DNA of 64,000 nucleotides from Gari tellinella (Eukaryota > Mollusca > Bivalvia > Cardiida > Psammobiidae), in NCBI GenBank assembly GCA_922989275.2, contig OV277861.1, positions 42,323,623 to 42,387,622 of the forward strand, read 5' to 3'. The position numbers and the translations under genes were made by a program. The notes below the pieces were generated by a model, which saw nothing but the letters and a program-made list of their open reading frames with translations, did no database searches and was not told the origin of the DNA. This document shows positions 45,401 to 47,515 of this stretch, piece after piece. Each line of letters starts with the position of its first letter. The first letter of the stretch is position 1.

Positions 45401-46086
45401 TAAATAGTTCACTGGGCACAAATGGGTTAAATCATATACTATTTAGGAATTAATGTGTTAAACAAGTATTATCTTTTCTTCCCCTTTTCGTAGAATTACC
45501 GACAAAGGCAGGCAAAGAAACCCGAGGCCTCGCCAGTCACGGTCTAGACTTCCTGCTCAACAGAGCTGAGTACTGGAATGAGCAAGATCCCGGCTACCCA
45601 TCGCCTTCTGCACTTGCCCTTCGTCTTTCAAGAATGCAAACCCTATATACCATAGCCGATTCCGGCATGGACTCGGCTGTGTCGTCAGAGCTAGCCCGTC
45701 CAAACAGCGCTGATGACGCAGATGAAAACATAACAACCGCGCGTCTTCCAAATCGTGAAAACACCAGAGATTTTACCGGAAGAGGTGTGACGTCACACAG
45801 ATCAGATCTCGCTAACATCTCGAGGTCTGAAAACACGCAAGAACGAGAGCCTCCGACAGGACGATCTGAGACAGCCAAAACTCCTTCGAAAATTGAAAAG
45901 AATAATTCCTCTGTAATGTTTGAGTCTGAATTAACTGGAGATATAGGAAAGAAGTCTGGAGAAAAGAAAAATAGTCCTAGAAAAGCTGACAAGAAAAAGA
46001 AATCAAAGGCAGAGGCTAAGAACACTAATGATAAGAATGTATTAACCTTACAACCTCTTGACCAAGATGCTAATGATGTGATTTGA
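3375..46086 (+). CDS. Large single-pass membrane protein, 30-exon model (1,329 aa)
   Basis: Span of a gene assembled by eye from 30 exons listed separately below. All 29 introns begin GT and end AG, all phases agree, and the exons sum to 3,990 nt. Predicted protein: signal peptide (1-22), ectodomain (23-about 303) with 11 cysteines and several N-x-S/T sites, one hydrophobic helix (about 304-329) followed by R-R-K-R, then a cytoplasmic tail of about 1,000 residues rich in K, E, D and S. The topology is that of a type I membrane protein. The tail has three KEEP/LPTPKGK repeats, a K/E/R-rich helical stretch (532-565), a basic KKHKRRK cluster, and two D/E-Y-W-N-E motifs (731-735, 1158-1162). I do not recognise the family by name. 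The ectodomain pattern is similar to uncharacterised mollusc surface modules (from memory). A receptor or scaffold role at the plasma membrane is inference. Extra or alternative exons may exist. Confidence 0.8.
4333..4583. mobile_element. MITE-A, near-full copy
   Basis: TIR TACAGTGGATAATCTGTTAT / AACAGATTCTCCGCTGTA. Subterminal CGTTTAAACGCAAACGTACG. Central hairpin CGCCGGGTTACCCGGCG. TA-flanked ends suggest Tc1/mariner-type mobilisation (inference). Confidence 0.75.
4848..5092. mobile_element. MITE-A copy abutting exon 2
   Basis: TACAGTGGTGAATACGTTAT ... GTCTTCTCCACTGTA. Its right end lies 7 bp from the exon-2 start, so its pyrimidine-rich terminus forms part of the 3' splice site. Confidence 0.75.
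5100..5280 (+). CDS. Exon 2: first ectodomain module
   Basis: The acceptor is TATTTACAG and the donor is TCTC|GTGAGT (phase 1 in, phase 2 out). It encodes D-G-Q-C-T-V-P-L, then V-W-L-S-S-T-R-G-T-W-T-V and a Thr/Ser-rich beta-like stretch with L-N-C-T (N-glycosylation site). The W-x-S-S-x-R-G-x-W pattern recalls cysteine-rich surface modules common in mollusc genomes (memory, not searched). The end of a MITE-A copy lies only 7 bp upstream and supplies the pyrimidine tract. Confidence 0.8.
5658..5905. mobile_element. MITE-A, full copy
   Basis: TACAGTGGAGAATGTTATTC start, ACAGATTCTCCACTGTA end, with central palindrome around GCCGGGTTACCCGGC. Confidence 0.8.
6439..8648. mobile_element. Non-autonomous hAT-like DNA transposon, 2,210 bp
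   Basis: Perfect 38-bp terminal inverted repeats (6439-6476 and 8611-8648, starting GTTGAGCCGAATTC) are flanked by an exact 8-bp direct repeat ACTGCTTT (6431-6438 and 8649-8656). The 8-bp target duplication is the hallmark of hAT and a few related superfamilies. Subterminal copies of GAATTCTTCACAC / GTGTGAA and TTCGTACGAA occur in both orientations, as expected of transposase binding sites. There is no transposase ORF. It carries a SINE (about 7775-8035) and GC-richer filler (7140-7700). It is inserted into the exon-3 acceptor array. Confidence 0.85.
7775..8035 (-). mobile_element. tRNA-derived SINE (copy 1)
   Basis: On the minus strand the head has an A-box-like TGGTCCAGTGATC and a B-box GGTTCGAATCCC, in tRNA spacing. 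The body shares TTTCAGTCATATC, GCTAATTGCAG and GCCAGCTTGAAGGCTTC with the copy at 40480. It lies inside the hAT-like element. Confidence 0.7.
9195..9301 (+). CDS. Exon 3: Y-T-C-L-D ectodomain segment
   Basis: The acceptor CTATTATCCAG ends at 9194 and the donor is ACAC|GTAAGT (phase 2 in, phase 1 out). It reads T-Y-F-E-I-F-R-G-L-F then Y-T-C-L-D-I-I. A shorter version starting after CACAG (9231) is out of frame with exon 2, so 9195 is preferred. The acceptor and the first ~35 nt of this exon are the last copy of a tandem array that extends upstream to about 6360. Confidence 0.72.
9672..9917. mobile_element. Family-B MITE
   Basis: TTAACCCTGTCACTCTCAAT start, core GCAAACAGTTTGGATACTGA with mirror, GAAGCAGACGACAATGAAAC, end GGGAGTGATAGGGTTA. 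Confidence 0.7.
10460..10564 (+). CDS. Exon 4: ectodomain
   Basis: The acceptor is TTCATTGACAG and the donor is AGTG|GTAAGT, phase 1 to phase 1. It encodes V-D-V-T-T-G-E-K-F-T-S-D-L-A-S-V-C-S and a hydrophobic V-I-M-I-I-Q-S end. It has one cysteine. The exon is symmetric and could be skipped without a frameshift. Confidence 0.8.
10955..11205. mobile_element. MITE-A, full copy
   Basis: TACAGTGGAGAATCTGTTAT start, AACAGATTCTCCACTGTA end, same internal layout. In the intron between exons 4 and 5. Confidence 0.8.
11308..11700. mobile_element. Family-F MITE, diverged
   Basis: GTGCCCCCTCTCTAAAATGA start, GGGAGGGAAATTGGCTACAT, core TTGAATACAGATCAGATGCG with mirror, ACAGCAGACGACAATTTGAA, then a degraded right end. 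Confidence 0.6.
11878..12051 (+). CDS. Exon 5: ectodomain
   Basis: The acceptor is TTTACTAACAG and the donor is CACAA|GTAAGA, phase 1 to phase 1. It has cysteines in A-N-C-P-D and D-S-C-N-D-T and potential N-glycosylation sites N-Y-S and N-D-T. It is rich in S, T and D, as expected for a secreted beta-rich module. Confidence 0.82.
12090..12425. mobile_element. Family-F MITE
   Basis: ATCACTCCCTCTCTACAACG start, GGGAGGGTAATTGGCTACAT, core GGTTGAATCCAGATTAGACG with mirror, ACAGCAGACGACAATTTTAA. In the intron between exons 5 and 6. Confidence 0.65.
12651..12766 (+). CDS. Exon 6: ectodomain
   Basis: The acceptor is TTTGTCTGCAG and the donor is TGCATG|GTATTT, phase 1 to phase 0. It encodes L-L-Q-C-L-Y-Y-V-T-S-G and ends R-L-T-C-M. 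It carries the N-x-S site N-D-S. The two cysteines bracket a beta-like hydrophobic/polar alternation. Confidence 0.82.
12776..13028. mobile_element. Family-E MITE (GCAGAATGCGCC hairpin)
   Basis: TTAACCCATTACCCCTTACA start, hairpin AAAGCAGAATGCGTCCTAGG mirrored to CGCATTCTGCTTTACTTTCA, end ATATAAGGTAAAGGGTTAA. Confidence 0.7.
13905..14022 (+). CDS. Exon 7: membrane-proximal ectodomain
   Basis: The acceptor is CAATTCCAG and the donor is CTACT|GTAAGT, phase 0 to phase 1. There are three cysteines (V-C-A-Y, T-A-C-T, N-E-C-L) and the end is F-D-F-T-P-Y. Together with exons 2-6 this gives 11 ectodomain cysteines, an odd number. One may be free or may bridge to a partner. Confidence 0.8.
14067..14310. 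mobile_element. Family-H palindromic MITE
   Basis: GGGCCCGTTTCATAAAACTT start, CGTACGACAAATGTTGTCGT, inner hairpin TTTGGAATCGTCTTGAAAAG mirrored, end GAAGTTTTATGAAACGGGCCC. Confidence 0.78.
14582..14831. mobile_element. MITE-A, full copy, reversed
   Basis: Same TIRs, but the AACGCGTTTACGCTAAAACT block is on the left and GCGTTTGCGTACGTTTGC on the right, so it is inverted relative to the 10955 copy. Confidence 0.8.
15943..16230. mobile_element. Family-F MITE
   Basis: AGTGTTCCCTCTCTACAACA start, core AACAGTTTGAACCAAGATCA with mirror, then GGGCAAACGACAAATCTAAG. Confidence 0.6.
17104..17265 (+). CDS. Exon 8: transmembrane helix
   Basis: The acceptor is TTTTTTACAG and the donor is AAAGC|GTAAGT, phase 1 to phase 1. 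A Ser/Asp-rich juxtamembrane stretch is followed by about 26 hydrophobic residues (W304 to F329) and then the stop-transfer run R-R-K-R. This is a clear single-pass helix with positive residues on the C-terminal side, placing everything after it in the cytoplasm. Confidence 0.9.
17545..17790. mobile_element. Family-H palindromic MITE
   Basis: TTTTCATAAAACTGCGTAGG start, inner hairpin TCTTTGAAATTGTCTTTTCA mirrored, end CGAAGTTTTATGAAACGGGT. Confidence 0.72.
18580..20728. mobile_element. Foldback element with GCAGAACAT minisatellite arms, 2.15 kb
   Basis: Outer inverted repeats begin GTGAAGGT(A/G)GCACA at 18580 and end with the mirror TGTGCCACCTTCAC at 20728. They extend through ATTGATAAACATAG and AGCATTAAAT on both sides. 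Between them is an array built from TGTTCTGCTGGCAGAACA, CAGCAGAACATCCTAGCA and AAATAACGCTCGTGGAT. The array runs in one orientation to about 19890 and in reverse from there, so the whole element folds on itself. Many units are themselves palindromic. It lies in the intron between exons 8 and 9. Confidence 0.85.
20970..21165. mobile_element. Palindromic MITE (AGGGCTCCAGATAAG ends)
   Basis: Starts AGGGCTCCAGATAAG and ends CTTATCTGGAGCCCT, with a perfect inner hairpin at about 21030-21110 (ACCTTATGGTGTCACTACTC mirrored around TCGTCTCGAAGAGACGA). No coding capacity. Confidence 0.7.
21550..21785. repeat. Family-P palindrome, tandemly duplicated
   Basis: The block GTTGAGTCTAAAGTGGTTCT...GAGAATACAT, itself a palindrome centred on GAGCCAAGGCTC, occurs twice head to tail (about 21560-21660 and 21661-21760). 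A third diverged copy follows at about 21820-21925, and half copies appear at 22120-22200. Confidence 0.75.
21950..22091 (+). CDS. Exon 9: start of cytoplasmic tail
   Basis: The acceptor is TTATTCACAG and the donor is TCTGG|GTATGG, phase 1 to phase 2. It encodes an acidic/basic helical stretch (I-R-E-E-E-I-R-Q-E-S) and K-K-E-D-G-Y-D-S-G, where the Tyr in D-G-Y-D is a plausible phosphorylation site. The frame stays open past the donor to a TGA at 22123-22125, but only the 22092 donor gives the phase needed by exon 10. Confidence 0.78.
23164..23393. mobile_element. Family-E MITE
   Basis: TAACCCTTTACCTTATAGAA start, hairpin ACAGAATGCGCCTAAGGGCG mirrored, end TTATGGGGTAAAGGGTTAA. Confidence 0.7.
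23426..23675. mobile_element. MITE-A, full copy
   Basis: TACAGTGGAGAATCTGTTAT to AACAGATTCTCCACTGTA. It lies 88 bp upstream of exon 10. Confidence 0.8.
23763..23874 (+). CDS. Exon 10: tail, charged helix
   Basis: The acceptor is TTTTTTCCAG and the donor is AAAGGT|GTAAGT, phase 2 to phase 0. It encodes F-D-E-K-G-Q-I-R-E-K-L-L-R-E-Q and a Lys-rich end. An alternative donor two bases earlier would shift the phase and is incompatible with exon 11. Confidence 0.76.
24449..24490 (+). CDS. Exon 11: short tail exon
   Basis: The acceptor is GTATTTTCAG and the donor is CGGAAG|GTTAGT, phase 0 to phase 0, 14 codons (K-S-T-E-T-V-N-T-T-G-S-E-R-K). It is the first of 15 consecutive symmetric exons. Confidence 0.65.
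24600..25800 (+). other. Intron between exons 11 and 12: no element identified
   Basis: AT-rich unique sequence with a MITE-G fragment at its left (about 24545-24610), a worn MITE-A/core fragment at 25220-25620, and an (AATC)n run near 25545-25580. No exon candidate with usable splice sites and phase was seen. Confidence 0.45.
25815..25865 (+). repeat. (GT)n microsatellite
   Basis: GCGCGCGCGTGTGTGTGTGT followed by TGTGTGTGTG after a short break. In the intron before exon 12. Confidence 0.9.
25947..26039 (+). CDS. Exon 12: KEEP/LPTPKGK repeat 1
   Basis: The acceptor is ATTTACCTAG and the donor is GTTGTG|GTAAGT, phase 0 to phase 0, 31 codons. It carries G-K-E-E-P-T-L-L-P-T-P-K-G-K-Q-S, then P-P-T-K-R-K. 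Exons 13 and 14 repeat the pattern, so the three exons arose by duplication. Confidence 0.8.
26262..26500. mobile_element. Family-E MITE
   Basis: AGCCCTCTACCCCAGCCATA start, hairpin AAAGCGGAATGCGCCTTAAG mirrored, right end eroded. Confidence 0.65.
26825..27060. mobile_element. Family-H palindromic MITE, diverged
   Basis: GGGGAATGTTTACGAAACGT start, inner hairpin CATCTCTTTGGAATCGTCGT mirrored, end TCGTACGACGTTTCTTAAGA. Another worn copy at 22650-22850. Confidence 0.65.
27216..27296 (+). CDS. Exon 13: LPTPKGK repeat 2
   Basis: The acceptor is GCCCGTTAAG and the donor is GACAAG|GTAAGC, phase 0 to phase 0, 27 codons. It reads E-E-P-S-V-L-P-T-P-K-G-K-Q-S-S, then A-P-K-P-D-K-D-D-K. An acceptor three bases downstream would drop one Glu only. 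Confidence 0.78.
27602..27694 (+). CDS. Exon 14: KEEP repeat 3
   Basis: The acceptor is CTACCGGCAG and the donor is GATACG|GTAGGC, phase 0 to phase 0, 31 codons. It reads V-K-E-E-P-V-I-I-P-L-P-Q-G-K-R-S, then P-K-P-E-K-D-D-T. It is the third copy of the Pro/Lys-rich repeat. Confidence 0.8.
28115..28342. mobile_element. Family-C MITE
   Basis: CCCCTCACTGCCTTACACCG start, core with GATCCTGATCAGACGCCGCG and mirror, ATTAGACGACAATTG, end GCAGTGATGGGGTTA. In the intron between exons 14 and 15. Confidence 0.65.
28627..28728 (+). CDS. Exon 15: K/E/R-rich helix
   Basis: The acceptor is CTTACATTTAG and the donor is GCCAAG|GTAAAG, phase 0 to phase 0, 34 codons. It is nearly all K, E and R with regular spacing, which predicts a single stable alpha helix or short coiled coil. 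Confidence 0.78.
28927..29535. mobile_element. Foldback element with TACGACAG minisatellite arms, 609 bp
   Basis: Imperfect inverted ends of about 65 bp start GGAATTCCGTT (28927) and mirror at 29535, sharing GAATTTACTG and ACAGTACGAC. The left arm repeats a unit of about 22 bp (GTACGACGGTGATAGTACGA). The right arm after about 29345 carries the reverse complement (TCACCGTCGTACTGTCGT). It lies in the intron between exons 15 and 16. Confidence 0.78.
29897..29923 (+). CDS. Exon 16: 9-codon micro-exon
   Basis: The acceptor is TGCTTTTACAG and the donor is GAAGAG|GTAAAT, phase 0 to phase 0. It encodes P-E-I-V-D-V-K-E-E. It is short, but both sites are strong and it joins the K-E-E-P-type sequence continued by exon 17. 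Confidence 0.6.
30547..30594 (+). CDS. Exon 17: short tail exon
   Basis: The acceptor is ACATTTCAG and the donor is TACGAG|GTGGGT, phase 0 to phase 0, 16 codons with T-K-R-E-D-S-S-G-E-E-Y-E. S-S-G-E-E is a typical acidic kinase (CK2-like) site. Joined to exon 16 it re-creates K-E-E-P, the same motif as exons 12 and 14. Confidence 0.65.
30614..30838. mobile_element. Family-H2 palindromic MITE
   Basis: GGGGGCCGTTTTACTAAACA start, ACTTACGCAAAATTTTTGCG, inner arms GTAAACAGCAAATAGC and mirror GCTATTTGCTGTTTG, end AGTTTAGTAAAACGGGCCCC. Confidence 0.75.
31362..31409 (+). CDS. Exon 18: short tail exon
   Basis: The acceptor is CATTTTCACAG and the donor is GAAAAG|GTAGCT, phase 0 to phase 0, 16 codons (T-D-E-S-E-K-E-E-R-M-R-K-L-L-E-K). 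It predicts a charged helix. Confidence 0.65.
31489..31732. mobile_element. Family-H2 palindromic MITE, perfect inner hairpin
   Basis: GGGGCCCGTTTTACTAAACA start, inner hairpin CAGCAAATAGCCAGATCAGA around GGACGCGCTAATAGCGCGTCC, end GTTTAGTAAAACGGACCCC. Confidence 0.8.
31843..32040. mobile_element. MITE-G copy
   Basis: AAAACCTCTATTACGTACAC start, inner hairpin around GAAAGCTCCTATAGGAACAT, end GCAATAGAGGTTTTACTGT. It ends about 26 bp from exon 19. Confidence 0.7.
32066..32158 (+). CDS. Exon 19: tail
   Basis: The acceptor is CTCTACCACAG and the donor is GGAGAT|GTAAGT, phase 0 to phase 0, 31 codons. It contains A-A-Y-V-P-P-D-G-V-L-D-A-K-V-V-G and a basic R-K-K-H-R-K cluster. The end of a MITE-G element lies about 26 bp upstream of the acceptor. 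Confidence 0.78.
32198..32441. mobile_element. MITE-A, degenerate copy
   Basis: TACAGTGGAAACGGCTTTAT ... ATCTTCTCCACTGTA with a broken central hairpin. Confidence 0.6.
32651..32903. mobile_element. MITE-A, full copy
   Basis: TACAGTGGAGAATCTGTTAT to GATTCTCCACTGTA; a 3-bp duplication (ACAGATGATTC) distinguishes this copy. Confidence 0.8.
32991..33239. mobile_element. Family-E MITE
   Basis: TAACCCTTTCCCCCATAGAA start, hairpin GTAGAATGCGCCTTATGGCG mirrored, end ATCAGGTAAAGGGTTAA. Confidence 0.7.
33423..33749 (+). CDS. Exon 20: longest internal exon, basic and Ser/Asp-rich
   Basis: The acceptor is TAAATTACAG and the donor is GATTTG|GTAAAA, phase 0 to phase 0, 109 codons. In order: acidic start D-E-D-G-G-D, K/R/E helix (R-E-E-Q-E-K-R-D-K-E-K-K), Ser/Asp stretch (H-S-D-S-S-D-S-D), basic cluster S-K-K-H-K-R-R-K that fits a monopartite nuclear-import signal, then E-H-E-L-D-K-I-D-Y-W-N-E. 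The Y-W-N-E motif recurs in exon 30. Whether the tail ever reaches the nucleus is unknown. Confidence 0.85.
33927..34328. mobile_element. Foldback element with nested palindrome, 402 bp
   Basis: Perfect inverted ends of about 31 bp (start CTATGGAATTCCATATACGA at 33927, mirror to 34328) enclose short tandem repeats of CAACTGCTTACTGT. A separate near-perfect palindrome of about 125 bp (34038-34162, centre GACGTC TTT GACGTG) sits inside and looks like a second, later insertion. Confidence 0.75.
34544..34747 (+). CDS. Exon 21: acidic tail segment
   Basis: The acceptor is TCATATTTCAG and the donor is ATAGTG|GTAAGA, phase 0 to phase 0, 68 codons. It contains D-D-S-M-W-D-K-P-L-P-E-L-E-I-E-I and ends L-P-E-G-F-Y-R-D-N-V-G-N-I-V. 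A MITE ending GGTTTTACTGTA stops about 15 bp before the acceptor. Confidence 0.84.
35225..35448. mobile_element. Family-D MITE, full copy
   Basis: AATCCATTTATACCCAGTGG start, core hairpin GTGTAGACTCTGATCAGACG with mirror, then CCCATATATGGGATCGTGGG and CACAAATAGGTTAA end. Confidence 0.72.
35557..35679 (+). CDS. Exon 22: tail
   Basis: The acceptor is ACTTTTTGCAG and the donor is CTAGGG|GTAAGT, phase 0 to phase 0, 41 codons. It opens R-E-S-D-G-A-I-I, echoing the D-N-V-G-N-I-V end of exon 21, then a hydrophobic/basic helix (V-V-K-L-I-E-M-R-K-R-M). This is the most globular-looking part of the tail. Confidence 0.84.
35910..36159. mobile_element. MITE-A, full copy
   Basis: TACAGTGGAGAATCTGTTAT to AACAGATTCTCCACTGTA. 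A diverged, reversed second copy follows directly at about 36178-36425. Confidence 0.8.
36500..36583 (+). CDS. Exon 23: acidic/Trp tail segment
   Basis: The acceptor is ATGTTTTTCAG and the donor is TCCGAG|GTATTT, phase 0 to phase 0, 28 codons. It contains F-G-P-T-A-E-W-D-W-G-D-N-F-E-E-N-D-D. Such a W-D-W within acidic sequence is typical of short linear binding motifs. Confidence 0.8.
36928..37026 (+). CDS. Exon 24: tail
   Basis: The acceptor is CTGTTTTCAG and the donor is CTGAAG|GTACAA, phase 0 to phase 0, 33 codons. It contains S-G-R-Q-V-G-F-T-M and T-P-T-P-L-I-E-D-Y. G-R-Q-V-G is echoed by G-R-Q-L-G at the start of exon 25. A MITE-A remnant ends about 24 bp upstream. Confidence 0.8.
37046..37216. 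mobile_element. MITE-G copy, left end eroded
   Basis: CAATGAACCTCTCTATTACG start, AACAGAACGCTCCTAGGAAC centre, GGTCGTAATTGAAAGGTTTT and ACTGTATA end. Confidence 0.65.
37840..37960. mobile_element. Family-P palindromic MITE, full copy
   Basis: GTTGAGTCTGAAATCGTTCT, then CAAGCATTTGATTGGTCAGA, centre GAGCCTAGGCTC, mirror arm, ending AAACGCTTTATAA. Other copies: 35085-35175, 38495-38570 (half), 41290-41430, 49510-49610, 62085-62210. Confidence 0.75.
38071..38172 (+). CDS. Exon 25: Gln-rich tail segment
   Basis: The acceptor is TGTTTCAAAAG and the donor is CTTCCG|GTATAG, phase 0 to phase 0, 34 codons. G-R-Q-L-G-P-A is followed by a Gln/Lys-rich helix (L-L-Q-Q-R-L-F-E-K-Q-Q-K-Q). It is the last of the symmetric phase-0 run. 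Confidence 0.78.
38187..38413. mobile_element. MITE-A, degenerate copy
   Basis: GACAGTGAAAATACCTTATT ... TCCCTCCATTGTA. It starts 15 bp after the exon-25 donor. Confidence 0.6.
39131..39379. mobile_element. MITE-A, full copy, reversed
   Basis: TACAGTGGAGAAAACGTTAT ... AACGTTTTCTCCACTGT. Confidence 0.78.
39600..39770. mobile_element. Palindromic repeat with GGGCTCCTGCAGGAGCCC core
   Basis: GACAAACAGTGAAGTCCCTG / ATCAGAGGGCTCCTGCAGGA mirrored to ACTTCACTGTTTGCATAAGA, then CGCATATATGCGTCACTAGG and GAGTTAA. A second full copy is at about 60945-61180 and worn copies at 38620-38780 and 42420-42640. Confidence 0.68.
39783..40023. mobile_element. Family-H palindromic MITE ending 24 bp before exon 26
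   Basis: GGGCCCGTTTCAGAAAACTT start, inner hairpin GGAATCGTCTTTTTAGACGA mirrored, end CGAAGTTTTATGAAACGGGT CCC. Confidence 0.78.
40048..40273 (+). CDS. Exon 26: Cys-containing, Ser/Lys-rich tail segment
   Basis: The acceptor is TTGTGATGCAG and the donor is CACGA|GTGAGT, phase 0 to phase 1, 75 codons. It contains three cysteines (K-R-C-E-A-C-P, D-N-C-Q), too few for a zinc finger, then K-R-S-K-S-M-R-A-S-T-P, a good basophilic/proline-directed kinase target. A palindromic family-H MITE ends 24 bp upstream of the exon. Confidence 0.82.
40480..40738 (-). mobile_element. tRNA-derived SINE (copy 2)
   Basis: Same body as copy 1 (CAGTCATATCGCGACGTCCA, GCCAGCTGGAAGGCTTCCCC). Minus-strand B-box GAGTTCGAATTCC and A-box CTAGTGGTAAAG. 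In the intron between exons 26 and 27. Confidence 0.7.
41290..41430. mobile_element. Family-P palindromic MITE
   Basis: Same arms as the 37840 copy with a diverged centre (GAGCAAAGGCTA). It lies upstream of exon 27; a further partial copy brings related sequence (TCGCTATATAA) to within about 26 bp of that exon. Confidence 0.65.
41532..41605 (+). CDS. Exon 27: tail
   Basis: The acceptor is TACTTTCAG and the donor is GAAGAG|GTAGGT, phase 1 to phase 0. It contains F-R-A-T-W-T-A-S-D-S-F-V-R-D-G and ends E-E-T-E-M-E-E. Confidence 0.78.
42128..42196 (+). CDS. Exon 28: tail
   Basis: The acceptor is ATGTTTCAG and the donor is AGTAAG|GTGAGT, phase 0 to phase 0, 23 codons, with I-G-S-D-D-E-F-I-V-V-A-G-G-D. 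Confidence 0.78.
42915..43092 (+). CDS. Exon 29: tail
   Basis: The acceptor is CCCTTTCAG and the donor is GAAA|GTAAGC, phase 0 to phase 1. It contains R-P-W-L-P-P-A-R-E-E, a Met/Ser stretch, and an aromatic helix K-R-Y-R-K-Y-L-G-E-L-Y-K-D-Q-K-Y-F-E-Y-Y-L. The tyrosine density is unusual. The next intron (2.4 kb) holds a LINE fragment. Confidence 0.85.
43160..44525 (+). mobile_element. 5'-truncated LINE (non-LTR retrotransposon) 3' part
   Basis: An open frame at 43175-43804 encodes the C-terminal part of a non-LTR reverse transcriptase of the kind common in bivalves, with features such as C-A-K-N-L-L-G-V-K, Q-N-D-F-I-Y-G-E-L, L-G-F-Y-H-V-W and S-R-L-R-L-S-S-Y-R-L-A-V-E-T-G-R-W. The frame breaks near 43776, and the next frame continues with an H-F-x3-C segment of the terminal zinc-knuckle region. 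The 3' end is an ATCAT/TCATA short tandem repeat near 44505-44520, the usual tail of such LINEs. The copy is inactive: no endonuclease, no RT core, one frameshift. It lies in the intron between exons 29 and 30. Confidence 0.8.
44562..44759. mobile_element. MITE-A, degenerate copy
   Basis: TACAATGGAGAAAAAATGTT ... GTATTCTCCGCAGTA with a shortened core. It follows the LINE fragment. Confidence 0.6.
44785..44932 (-). mobile_element. tRNA-derived SINE-like fragment
   Basis: Minus strand reads GATAGTACAGTGGTTAAGCG (A-box-like) and, about 45 bp on, GGAGTTCTAACCCGG (B-box-like). No tRNA cloverleaf is evident. Confidence 0.5.
45195..45430. mobile_element. Family-D MITE
   Basis: TTAACCCATTTGTTTTAACG start, core GGCAAACAGTGTAGACTCTG with mirror, end CACTGGGCACAAATGGGTTA. 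In the last intron, 63 bp from exon 30. Confidence 0.7.
45494..46086 (+). CDS. Exon 30: C-terminal exon with stop
   Basis: The acceptor is CCTTTTCGTAG, phase 1 in, and TGA is at 46084-46086. It starts L-P-T-K-A-G-K-E-T-R-G, then D-F-L-L-N-R-A-E-Y-W-N-E-Q-D-P (second Y-W-N-E motif, residues 1158-1162), a Ser-rich region (D-S-G-M-D-S-A-V-S-S), and a disordered, Lys-rich end (R-K-A-D-K-K-K-K-S-K) closing with D-A-N-D-V-I, which could be read as a C-terminal PDZ-ligand-like end. Reading in the wrong frame gives an early TAG; only the exon-29 phase gives this frame. Confidence 0.87.
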
Positions 46087-46960
46087 ACAAAATGTGTGAC
46101 ACATCATTAGAGCCCATTTTTTAATTGTGATGGGATTTCATCAACAACAATGTATTATTTGGACATTAGTATTTCCTCTTTTACCCTTTCACTTTCAATG
46201 ACGTAATAAAGCGCATTTGCAAATAGTTTTGACCCTGATCAGACGTCGCGTAACGCGTCGTCTGATCAGGATCAAAACTGTTTGCAAATTGTTTTGAAAT
46301 AACGTCAGTGATACTGCCTCAAATCTAACTTTGAAACGATATTTGCAGACAACAATATAGAAGCAGACGACAACATGGTGGTGAAGGGGTACAAACCTCA
46401 CGATCATTTTCATCACGAAATAGTTCAATGCAAACCCAATGTAAAAGTAGCAAGTTTGTATTACAATTTCGAACGATTTATTTTGTTGCAAACAGTTTGG
46501 AGCATGATCAGACGCCGGGTTACCCGGCGTCTTATCAGGCTCCAAACTGTGTGTAATGGATATCACTGCTTAAGCATAAACGCGTTTATTGGGAAAGAAT
46601 AACGTTTTCCTAACTCTAGTGTTTTGAGTCAAGAAACATCGAGGTTTAAAGTATTAATAAGTTTAGATCTTGATCGGATGATGCCCAACTCGTTTTCTGA
46701 TCAGGAGCCAGGCGACTTACACAAGCATGTAAACCTGGTGGATTAATAGCGGTTTTCAAGGTTTAAGAAACATGTTATGAACAGGTATGAGTGTTACGCG
46801 ATGTGTCCAGTATATGGTAAACATGGGTTTATCATTGTTACAGTATTGTATGTATTTGTAAATATACATTTTGTTGTTACATGTATTAGTAGTATATAAG
46901 TTTAATAGCTGAAATGTGATATATTATTACCTATAGGAAATAAAGTTTACTTTTGTATAA
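46087..46960 (+). other. Probable 3' UTR of the large gene, with inserted MITEs
   Basis: No coding potential follows the stop. A family-B palindrome (about 46185-46395) and a MITE-A copy (about 46430-46608) are embedded. An AT-rich unique stretch follows and ends in a good polyadenylation signal at 46939. The UTR extent is inferred. Confidence 0.5.
46939..46944 (+). promoter_or_regulatory. Candidate polyadenylation signal AATAAA
   Basis: AATAAA in the context GGAAATAAAGTTTAC, about 850 bp after the stop codon and followed by T-rich sequence. It is the best canonical signal seen downstream of exon 30. Confidence 0.5.
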
Positions 46961-47269
46961 AATGTTTTAGTTAAGAGCATACAACGGAGAAGACGTGTCT
47001 CTTTCCCAATACATGTAGACTACATGCTTTTGGGTTTGTTTTCTTTAAATAAAATAGTTCTATTGCAAACAGCACGGAGCAAGATCAGACGCAAGGTAAC
47101 ACAATCTGACCTAAACCGATTGCCACTCAGATTAAAATAAATTGCCAGACTTTGAAAATAACTATCATTTTATACACTTTATTGCAGTACTGCGTTTGTG
47201 TTAATTCAAACGTAACGCAATGCAATAAAATTACAATATAGTCTAACCCCGGTATCACGAACACGTGTA

Positions 47270-47515
47270 ACCCTTTCGCTCTCAATGATTCCTAAAGGCG
47301 CATTTGCAAACAGTTTGGATCCTGATCAGACGCCACGTAACGCGACGTCTGATTAGGATCCAAACTGTTTGACACTCGTATCGATGTTTTAAGTCATACT
47401 ACATGCACATAGAATCTTACTTTGAAACAATCTTGCAAACAGCAAAATTGAAGCAGACGACAATGAAACGGGGAAGGAGTAAAAAATATCACGAAACATT
47501 TAGCAGCGAAAGGGT
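47270..47515. mobile_element. Family-B MITE
   Basis: TAACCCTTTCGCTCTCAATG start, core GCAAACAGTTTGGATCCTGA with mirror, GAAGCAGACGACAATGAAAC, end GCAGCGAAAGGGTTA. Confidence 0.7.

Noticed and set aside
45594..46025. 143-codon frame on the minus strand
   Set aside because: Antisense shadow of exon 30, which has matching splice phase and composition.
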